Assembly (NCBI GenBank): GCA_003435055.1
Contig: QUMM01000050.1
Span: 1-12,256 of the forward strand
From: Lachnospiraceae bacterium OF09-6
GTDB taxonomy: Bacteria > Bacillota > Clostridia > Lachnospirales > Lachnospiraceae
Direction of reading: 5' to 3'
Length of the DNA stretch: 12,256 bases
The first letter of the stretch is position 1. Each line of letters starts with the position of its first letter. Made by a program: the position numbers and the translations under genes. Of the stretch, positions 6,945 to 12,256 are shown piece by piece. Below the pieces are notes generated by a model. It was not told where the DNA came from. It searched no databases and worked only from the letters and a program-made list of their open reading frames with translations.

Positions 6945-7667
6945 ATGAGAATTGCAATTGTTGACGATATTGCCGAAGAACGTATTCTGCTTCGCAGCAG
7001 ACTTGAATGTCAGCTCTCCCGGCGTGGAATCCATTCAGATTTCACTGAATTTGAAAATGGTGAAGATTTTTTGCTTGCATCCAAAGAACGCCCTTTTACC
7101 GTGTTGTTTCTGGATATTTACATGAATGGTGCGAACGGCATAGAAATAGCAAGAGAATTACGCAAATCAGACACTTCCTGTCTGCTTATTTTTACTACTA
7201 CATCCACGGATCATGCTCTTGAGGGGTTTCAGGTACGCGCCATGCATTATCTTGTCAAACCGTATCATGAAAATGAGATTTCTGCTTTAACAGACGAAAT
7301 TCTTTCCCGCATTCCGAATTCCGGGAAATATATAGACGTTAAAATAAACGGAAGTAATGTAAAAGTCCCATTTCAAAGTATGATTTATGCCGAGCATTTT
7401 TCTCATATGATGCATATTTATACGACAAATAAAAAAGAACTGATTACACGTCAGTCTTTTGAATCTTTTCTGTCTGCTTTGAAGATGGATACCCGGTTTT
7501 ATCAGTGCAACCGCGGGATTGTTATTAATCTGGATCATGCTCTTGATTTCGACGGCACGGTTTTTACCCTGGATAACGGAAATCAGATTCCGGTTAGTCG
7601 TAAGTTGAGTAAACATGCCCGACAGACTTTTATGGATTACCTTTTTCAAAGGAGGACTTCATCATAA
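6945..7667 (+). CDS. LytTR-family response regulator (AgrA type)
   Basis: This 240-residue protein has a receiver domain at about 1-120 with the acidic pair Asp7-Asp8, phosphoacceptor Asp57 in VLFLDIYMNG, the Thr region IFTTTS (82-87) and Lys105 in LVKPY. A LytTR DNA-binding domain at about 125-235 includes IYAEHFSHMMHIYTTNKKELITRQSF, FYQCNRGIVINLDHA and the terminal IPVSRKLSKHARQTF. All phosphotransfer residues are present, unlike the divergent receiver-like neighbour. The start is ATG behind a weak GAGAGG. Its stop overlaps the kinase start by one base (TAATG), so the two are co-translated. It should activate target promoters when phosphorylated by the kinase. The best local target is the divergent operon with paired repeats at 6829-6858. 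Confidence 0.95.
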   Translation: MRIAIVDDIAEERILLRSRLECQLSRRGIHSDFTEFENGEDFLLASKERPFTVLFLDIYMNGANGIEIARELRKSDTSCLLIFTTTSTDHALEGFQVRAMHYLVKPYHENEISALTDEILSRIPNSGKYIDVKINGSNVKVPFQSMIYAEHFSHMMHIYTTNKKELITRQSFESFLSALKMDTRFYQCNRGIVINLDHALDFDGTVFTLDNGNQIPVSRKLSKHARQTFMDYLFQRRTSS

Positions 7668-9001
7668 TGCTTTTTTTCAGACCTGTTTTGGAACTTACTG
7701 TTCTCCTTCCCGGCATGCTGCTTGCTTATCTTCCGGTAAAAACTTATCTGAAGCTGACACCGTTGAAGCTGACTTGCTGGATGCTCCCTTTACTCACAGG
7801 CATCTGTATTTCCGGCGGTTTATTGTGTTATTTTCTTCAAATTTCCACAAAGTTTGTTCTGCCATTTATGCTTCTTGTGGCACTGCTTCTTTACCACAAT
7901 ACTCTGCGTATTTCCCTGTGGAAATCCGGAAGTATTTTTTTTGCAGTCTGCGCTGTTTTTGCATGTATCAACAGTTTTTCCAGGGCAATTGATGCCATTA
8001 TTACTGCAGATCAGACCATTTCCAGTCAAACTCTGTGGTTTCATACCAAAACCTGTATTTTATACAATCTGATTTGTCTGTCTTTTGTTTTGGCTGCATG
8101 GTTTCCTGCTTCTCACACTGCTAAAAAACTGGTGGAAGACGAAAACTTTGCACAAACCTGGTATATTTTCTGGATTCTGCCACTGCTGTTTATTGGACTG
8201 AATCTGTTTATAGCACCAAAATATCGCAATACATTGTATACGGGACGTATTTTAAAAATATATATAGTCATGAGCCTGGTTCTTTTTCTGATTCTCATCC
8301 TCTTTTATGCCATGTTTCTTTTAATGGCAAACAGTTTGAACCGGAATGTCAGACTCCAACAGGAGAATCATCTTCTCACTTTACAGCAGACAAGATACGA
8401 AAATCTCTGTAACGCCATTGAAGAAGCAAGACAGGCCAGACATGATATCCGGCATCAATATCTTCAACTTTCTTCACTTGCGGAACAAGGAGATCTTGAG
8501 AAAATAAAAGACTATATTTCCAGTGCTGTCAGTAAAATCCCCAGTCAGGATCTGCACTTTTGCGAAAATCAGGCTACTGACAGCATCGTAGGCTATTATT
8601 CTGCCCTTGCCGCACGAGATCAGATTCCTTTTCTTTCCAGACTGGATCTGCCGGCACAGATGTCTATTGACGAAATGGATCTCTGTATCATTCTTTCCAA
8701 TCTTCTGGAAAATGCTATCGAGGCCAGCCTGAAGACTGAACCTGCAAGACGGGCTATCTCCGTAACTGCTTACCTGCATCATAATCATCTTCTCCTTCTT
8801 CATGTAGAAAATGCGTATGACACTCAAATTTCAGAAAAGAATCATATCTTTCAGTCATCCAAGAGACGCGGAAATGGTGTCGGTGTTCAATCTGTGCGCC
8901 ATATTGCCCAAAAAAATGGCGGAGACAGTGATTTTTCTTACGAGAATGGGATATTCACCGCAAACATCATGCTCCGCCTTCAACTAGCAGAAATGCAATG
9001 A
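7667..9001 (+). CDS. GHKL-domain membrane sensor histidine kinase (AgrC-like)
   Basis: This 444-residue protein has about six or seven hydrophobic segments over residues 8-220, then a coiled-coil linker (about 222-255). The phosphoacceptor region is ARQARHDIRHQY, with His259 the likely site. A GHKL ATPase domain follows: N-box IILSNLLENAIEAS (341-354, Asn349) and G-box RGNGVGVQSVRHIAQKNGG (401-419). This is the arrangement of AgrC/peptide-sensing kinases partnered with LytTR regulators. The ligand is unknown: no AgrB protease or AgrD propeptide gene is present in the window. AAAGGAGG inside the end of the regulator gene gives strong translation. A T8 run and an A7 run inside it keep frame. 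Its 3' end is convergent with the ATPase pseudogene. Confidence 0.93.
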   Translation: MLFFRPVLELTVLLPGMLLAYLPVKTYLKLTPLKLTCWMLPLLTGICISGGLLCYFLQISTKFVLPFMLLVALLLYHNTLRISLWKSGSIFFAVCAVFACINSFSRAIDAIITADQTISSQTLWFHTKTCILYNLICLSFVLAAWFPASHTAKKLVEDENFAQTWYIFWILPLLFIGLNLFIAPKYRNTLYTGRILKIYIVMSLVLFLILILFYAMFLLMANSLNRNVRLQQENHLLTLQQTRYENLCNAIEEARQARHDIRHQYLQLSSLAEQGDLEKIKDYISSAVSKIPSQDLHFCENQATDSIVGYYSALAARDQIPFLSRLDLPAQMSIDEMDLCIILSNLLENAIEASLKTEPARRAISVTAYLHHNHLLLLHVENAYDTQISEKNHIFQSSKRRGNGVGVQSVRHIAQKNGGDSDFSYENGIFTANIMLRLQLAEMQ

Positions 9002-9158
9002 TTTCTATCGCAGAACTGTTCACAATTCCGTTATACATATAATTGAAGAAACCTGTTTCTCCATCTCCACTGAATAACGTAACAAAATCATGACGCCCTG
9101 TTATCATTTTTTATTTATTCAGAATAATATCCTCTCTTTTATCGAAACAGTCATATTA

Positions 9159-9204
9159 AAATAGGGTTAGTAAAACTTGATTCTATGATTTACTAACCCT
9201 ATTT
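9159..9204. terminator. Perfect 16-bp inverted repeat between convergent genes; probable bidirectional terminator
   Basis: AAATAGGGTTAGTAAA (9159-9174) and TTTACTAACCCTATTT (9189-9204) are exact complements around a 14-nt loop. They lie between the kinase and the minus-strand ATPase pseudogene. The A/T ends give U-rich 3' arms on both strands. A small transposon-derived repeat is an alternative. In the rest of 9002-9244 I see only a short AGAAAC/GTTTCT dyad (9048-9061) and AT-rich sequence. Confidence 0.6.
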
Positions 9205-9244
9205 CGCAACTATTGTTATGGCAAAAGAAAAAACAGACATTGTC

Positions 9245-11101
9245 CTAAAGTAATTCTTCATCTACTCTTCTGGCTGATTTCACTGCCACATCCTTCCCGG
9301 CAAATGCTATCCCCAGTTTATAGATATGTTCTTCTGCAATCCCTGCTGCCAGCAGATCTGCATCATAACGTTTTTCTTCTATTTGACGCAGGGCATTTTC
9401 TGCTGCTTTTTCAAGTGTTCCATCTTCTTTTTCGTCGCATACTTTAAATTCTATGATAAATGCATCTTCTCCTTCACTCAGTGGATACATGGCAATGTCA
9501 TACCGACCACGTCCGCTCTCCCGGTTAGATACAATACGGTATCTGTCTCGAAGAGATACGATCAGTCCCAATACCAGACCATGATAAAAATTCTCCGGAG
9601 CACGTTCTGAATGTCTTCTTCCCACATCAAAATAACTCATAGACGTATAGGATATATCCATCAGAATATCTGTCAGTTCTTCTGTTCTGTGTGACAATAA
9701 TGCCTCTACAAAATCATAATAGACCGCATTCCCATTTTCAAACATTGCCAGTATTTCATACCGGAACATCTCCATGACTTCCTGATTTGTGACAGATACA
9801 TCGCACTCTGTAATCCCCTGCATTTTTTCACATTATCTGCTTTGATATATCCGACAGCGAGAAGCAACGACCAAAGACTGTTCTCATCACCGTCCAGATA
9901 CTGGAATGTAATATGTTCATTTATTTTTTTGTGCACTATGGCGCCTTTCATAAGCTGCTCGATTTCATACTTACTTCGAGCCGGATACTTACGAATAATA
10001 TCGCCTATCAGCTTGTTACTGCTGGTGTTGGTCCAATAAGACAGCAGTTCTCCCTGCCGCAGATAATTACAAATGGACCATGGATTATACATATCTTTCC
10101 GCTTTCCAAAAATGAAGCCATCATACATGGCTTTCACATCCTGCAGACTATCCATATTCTGGCACTTTAATGCATCTGACACCAGTAAATCCAAAACAGT
10201 CACTGTATGGCTCACAGGTTACTGTGTCCACCTCGATATTATTCAGATCAGAAAATAAAGAATTTTTAGTTACCCTCGTTACTCCCGTAATGATTGCCCT
10301 GCTGTAATAAGGATTCTCTTTTAATGCGCGATGAAATAACTGACGGCATGTTCCGATCATCTCATTCCAGTATCCATCCGTATATGCTTCCAGTAGAGGT
10401 GTATCATATTCATCAATTAAAATAATGGGCTTACAGTTATAATGTCTGTAAAGAAGATAACATAATCTTGATATAGCTTTCTCCACTTTTTCCTCTGCAC
10501 CATTCCATAGAGCTTTACAAAAAAAACTATATTCATTTCTGTCATCCTCTCCCAGATACTCACTGCAACGCAGATAATCATGTGCTTCATAAAGCATAAA
10601 CAGACTGTCCATCATACCGCGCAAAGCCTGCCTGTAATCATTCCCCTTACAGCTTCCAAAGCTGACTGAGATCACCGGAATCTTGCCAAACCATTCTCTG
10701 CTTTTATCATCTCGCCAGACTTTAAACTTTTCAAAATGTTCTGGATGATCTGAAAATTTCGGATCCAGAAAATTCTCAACTGTACTGAGCAGTGTTGTCT
10801 TGCCAAAACGTCTTGGTCTGGTAATCAGGGTTACCTTTGCTTCGCTCTGCAGCCATTCTGTAATAAAATGTGTCTTATCCACATAAAACTGCCTGCCACA
10901 TGCGAAATCCTGAAAGTCCTGATAGCCACACCCTACCTTTTCCGCCAGATAAGGATTATCCTTCAGGATCTCCTGCCGCCCATTTCTATAAGCAAGCAAA
11001 TGTTTCTTTTCTTTCGATCCTTGCTTTCTTTCCTCAAATCTAATAATTCTTACTAAAGAAATTCTTCTATCAGCTTTTTCCCTGTATGCCTTGGCCTTCA
11101 C
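9245..11101 (-). pseudogene. AAA-ATPase-like/PD-(D/E)XK nuclease-family protein, broken by two frameshifts
   Basis: Three frames together encode one protein of the AAA-ATPase_like plus PDDEXK_9 type. First segment (10148-11101): YVDKTHFITEW, a Walker A variant LITRPRRFGKTTLLS, Walker B PIILIDEYDTPLLEAY and ITGVTRVTKNSLFSDLNN. At 10180-10186 the frame moves (FGFT then one stray base before VSDALK); the usual family sequence has a few extra acidic residues here, so a small deletion is likely. The second segment (VSDALK... down to ...ADNVKK) includes VKAMYDGFIFGKRKDMYNPWSICNYL. At the A6 run 9823-9828 one missing A throws the frame. The third segment (MQGITE... to ...DEELL) carries the nuclease-like core GRYDIAMYPL...AFIIEFK, with Asp and Glu-x-Lys in place. 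Family function is unsettled. The breaks argue for a decayed copy, though artefact is possible at the A6 site. The start is uncertain (GTG 11099-11101 lacks a ribosome site). Confidence 0.85.
9823..9828 (-). other. A6 frameshift site in the ATPase/nuclease gene
   Basis: The coding strand reads TGAAAAAATG, the same ten bases as at the anti-sigma frameshift. With A7 the reading continues V-K-K-M-Q-G-I-T-E-C into the nuclease domain; with A6 it drifts to a stop at 9706. Confidence 0.85.
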
Positions 11102-11148
11102 AAAGAAATTCTTCTATCAGCTTTTTCCCTGTATGCCTTGGCCTTCAC
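11055..11148. repeat. 47-bp tandem duplication over the start of the ATPase gene
   Basis: Units at 11055-11101 and 11102-11148 are identical. Each holds the same GTG-initiated codons (coding MKAKAYREKADRRIS). Because 47 is not a multiple of three, the upstream copy ends in a TGA that overlaps the downstream GTG (GTGA). The duplication separates the gene from an excellent ribosome site at 11168-11179 (AGGAGGGAGGAG, minus strand) with ATG at 11159-11161, whose frame now closes after 14 codons. Confidence 0.9.
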
Positions 11149-11319
11149 AGCTCTTCTGCATTCTTCGCTCCTCCCTCCTGCCGGTAATTGATCTGTGTAT
11201 TTTTCATTTTAGTCGCATTTCGTTTTTCAGTCAATCTCTTTTTGTTTATATAATATTTCCTTTTATTTTTAGTTCTCATAAGATTTATTCCATAAAAATA
11301 ATTCTTCTGGTAATTTTTG

Positions 11320-11328
11320 TGCTATACT
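11320..11328 (+). promoter_or_regulatory. Extended -10 promoter element of the THEP1-like gene
   Basis: TGC-TATACT (11320-11328) is an extended -10 about 37 nt upstream of the ATG at 11365; no strong -35 is visible. Between the duplication (ends 11148) and this site the sequence is AT-rich, with only the minus-strand ribosome site at 11168-11179. Confidence 0.5.
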
Positions 11329-11364
11329 GTTTTTGTTTCTAATATTCAAACAGGAGATGTTTTT

Positions 11365-11892
11365 ATGCATACACTGATTATCAGTCCCCGTGACTGCCTG
11401 AAACATGACTTTATCCGCCGTATTACAGATGCCCTTGGCCGCCCTGTCTATGGCTATGAGACTCAAAGAGAACCGGAAATAAAGATTTCCTCACTGGGGG
11501 ATCCAATCTATATCCATCCATTTGGCGGGAAACATCATTTTTCTGAGGATAACCTGGTTGGCTACTGTATTAACCACAAACCTCACACAGTTCCTGGTGT
11601 GTTTAACCGCTATGCCCCGCAGCTTCTTCTGCCGGTTCCAGAAGTCAGTATTCTGGCATTTGATGAGATCGGTTTTATGGAATCTCAGGAAGAAGATTTC
11701 TGTAACGCCATCCGCACCAGACTGGATGGTGACATTCCTGTTATTGCTACTATGAAAGACAAACAGATTCCTTTTCTGATGGAACTGCGCAGTCATCCCA
11801 AATGCCGTTGCTTCTTCCTTGAAAAAGACAATCAGGATAATCTTTTTCAGGAGATCATGGATTATATGAAAAATGATGCCTTCAAAGACTGA
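11365..11892 (+). CDS. THEP1-like NTPase-fold protein with a degenerate P-loop
   Basis: This 175-residue protein has ILAFDEIGFMESQEEDFCNAI at about 97-116, closely matching the Walker B region of THEP1-type nucleoside-triphosphatases (DEIGxME...F). IPVIATMKDKQIPFLMELRSHPKCRCFFL follows, as in the family C-terminus. At the N-terminus, where GPxGxGKT is expected, it reads HTLIISPRDCLKHDFIRRI: only the lysine-like position survives, so ATP/GTP hydrolysis is doubtful. The middle region (GDPIYIHPFGGK, VPGVFNRYAPQLL) is consistent with the family layout. The chosen start is ATG at 11365 with CAGGAGA nine bases upstream. A TTG 16 codons earlier is rejected because the promoter -10 lies inside that stretch. 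Substrate and partners are unknown; it is flanked by a pseudogene and an IS relic and may stand alone. Confidence 0.6.
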   Translation: MHTLIISPRDCLKHDFIRRITDALGRPVYGYETQREPEIKISSLGDPIYIHPFGGKHHFSEDNLVGYCINHKPHTVPGVFNRYAPQLLLPVPEVSILAFDEIGFMESQEEDFCNAIRTRLDGDIPVIATMKDKQIPFLMELRSHPKCRCFFLEKDNQDNLFQEIMDYMKNDAFKD

Positions 11893-11897
11893 AGGCA

Positions 11898-11913
11898 CCA
11901 GACTGTAGACAAA
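11898..11913 (+). repeat. Second copy of the 16-bp CCAGACTGTAGACAAA motif
   Basis: It lies 5 nt after the THEP1-like stop and directly before a terminator stem, identical to the minus-strand copy at 4253-4268. It could mark the left end of the IS1182-type element, whose boundary I cannot define. Confidence 0.8.
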
Positions 11914-11914
11914 G

Positions 11915-11934
11915 CCCTGCTTTTGCAGGGTTTT
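11915..11934 (+). terminator. Intrinsic terminator after the THEP1-like gene
   Basis: CCCTGC-TTTT-GCAGGG followed by TTTT forms a tight 6-bp GC-rich stem with a 4-nt loop, 22 nt after the stop codon. The tail is short but the structure is typical. Confidence 0.8.
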
Positions 11935-11946
11935 GCTATTGTTGGA

Positions 11947-11991
11947 ACCGCTTTTCTGATATAATAAATATCAGAAGGGCGGTGTTTTTTT
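11947..11991 (+). promoter_or_regulatory. Leader hairpin with T tract and embedded promoter before the transposase
   Basis: ACCGC (11947-11951) plus TTCTGATAT (11954-11962) pair with ATATCAGAA (11968-11976) plus GCGGT (11979-11983), followed by a T7 run ending just before the transposase ATG at 11992. TATAAT (11960-11965) lies inside the stem and loop, with TTGTTG 15 bp upstream. A full-length readthrough RNA would fold into a terminator, while a transcript from the inner promoter lacks the left arm. That would shield the element from outside transcription, as in other insertion sequences. Confidence 0.55.
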
Positions 11992-12256
11992 ATGATGACC
12001 AAAAACGCAGATAAAAAAGAGAACAAATGATGATGTTTTCCATGGATGACATGGTACCTCAAAACCATATGCTGCGATTAATTGATAGGGCAATCGATTG
12101 GAATTTTATTTATGATCTGGTTGAAGAAAAATACTGTCCGGATAACGGGATGGTTTCGAAAGGGTGAACATAAACACGTTTTTGCATATGCAGTAGAAAC
12201 TGCTTGTGATAAACATGGCTGGATCCTTGGATATACAGTACATCCTGGTAATGAGC
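11992..12256 (+). pseudogene. IS1182-family transposase remnant: frameshift, internal deletion, cut by window end
   Basis: The N-terminus MTKNADKK shifts at the A6 run 12013-12018; one more A would give KKREQMMMFSMDD. From 12027 the frame reads MMMFSMDDMVPQNHMLRLID, then DWNFIYDLVEEKYCPDNG, the conserved start of IS1182-type transposases. At about 12147-12150 it jumps to GWFRKGEHKHVFAYAVETAC (another frame), which in intact relatives lies well inside the DDE catalytic part, on the order of 150 residues further on from memory. The junction sits in a short GGATxxCGGGATGG sequence, suggesting deletion between short repeats. The remainder GWILGYTVHPGNE runs off the window end. No functional transposase can be made from this copy. 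Confidence 0.85.
12013..12018 (+). other. A6 frameshift site in the IS1182 transposase
   Basis: GAT-A6-GAGAACAAATG stops at 12028-12030 as written; GAT-A7-GAGAACAAATG reads D-K-K-R-E-Q-M, matching the family. This is the third A7-to-A6 type lesion in the window. Confidence 0.8.

Noticed and set aside
6945..9001. A complete agr-type quorum-sensing locus
   Set aside because: The regulator and kinase fit AgrA/AgrC style, but no AgrB-like protease or AgrD-like propeptide is visible in the window.
9245..11101. A phage-defence nuclease system
   Set aside because: The ATPase plus PD-(D/E)XK domains are suggestive, but the gene is frame-broken, stands alone without defence partners, and belongs to a widespread family of unsettled function.
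11317..11364. A longer start (TTG) for the THEP1-like gene, adding 16 residues
   Set aside because: The extended -10 (TGC-TATACT) lies inside this stretch, and the ATG at 11365 has a proper ribosome site; the extra residues show no family similarity.

Overview
The window looks like chromosome from a low-to-moderate GC, Gram-positive gut anaerobe of the Clostridia, most likely a Lachnospiraceae member (Blautia/Dorea/Ruminococcus type). This rests on AGGAGG-type ribosome binding sites, the BlaI/M56, ECF-sigma/DUF4179 and LytTR/GHKL gene pairs, an IS1182-type transposase, and an AAA-ATPase/PD-(D/E)XK gene of a kind common in gut Firmicutes. No rRNA, tRNA or CRISPR array was seen.

Layout. (1) 1-2270, plus strand: a BlaI-family repressor and an M56 (BlaR1-like) membrane metallopeptidase, behind a palindromic operator and a tandemly duplicated 38-bp promoter segment. 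The peptidase lacks a penicillin-binding domain and ends in a tail resembling a motif of Na+-translocating decarboxylase beta subunits. (2) 2335-4100, minus strand: an ECF sigma factor translationally coupled to a DUF4179-type membrane anti-sigma factor, whose reading frame is shifted near its 3' end. (3) 4225-6753, minus strand: a receiver-like protein without the phosphoacceptor Asp, then a large secreted beta-propeller-like protein. (4) 6945-9001, plus strand: an AgrA-type LytTR response regulator overlapping a GHKL sensor kinase. (5) 9245-11101, minus strand: a decayed AAA-ATPase/PD-(D/E)XK nuclease gene with two frame disruptions and a 47-bp tandem duplication over its start. (6) 11365-11892, plus strand: a small THEP1-like NTPase-fold protein with a degenerate P-loop. 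(7) 11898-12256: a terminator, a leader hairpin, and the 5' part of an IS1182 transposase with a frameshift and an internal deletion; the window ends inside it.

How the genes may work together. The clearest candidate system is blocks 3 and 4. A membrane kinase and LytTR regulator are divergent from a pseudo-receiver/secreted-propeller operon. The operon promoter (TTGAAA-N16-TATAAT on the minus strand) has two exact TGGCACGAAT direct repeats 20 bp apart just upstream of its -35, the geometry expected for a LytTR dimer. I infer that the two-component pair activates the operon and that the pseudo-receiver modulates or insulates the response. Blocks 1 and 2 are two more envelope-sensing switches, so about 9 kb is dominated by three membrane-signalling modules.

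Three separate genes (anti-sigma, ATPase, transposase) are each out of frame by one base at an A6 run where A7 would restore the frame. Other 7-8 base A/T runs in intact genes here are preserved. This is either real homopolymer-driven decay or switching, or a sequence error, and should be settled first.
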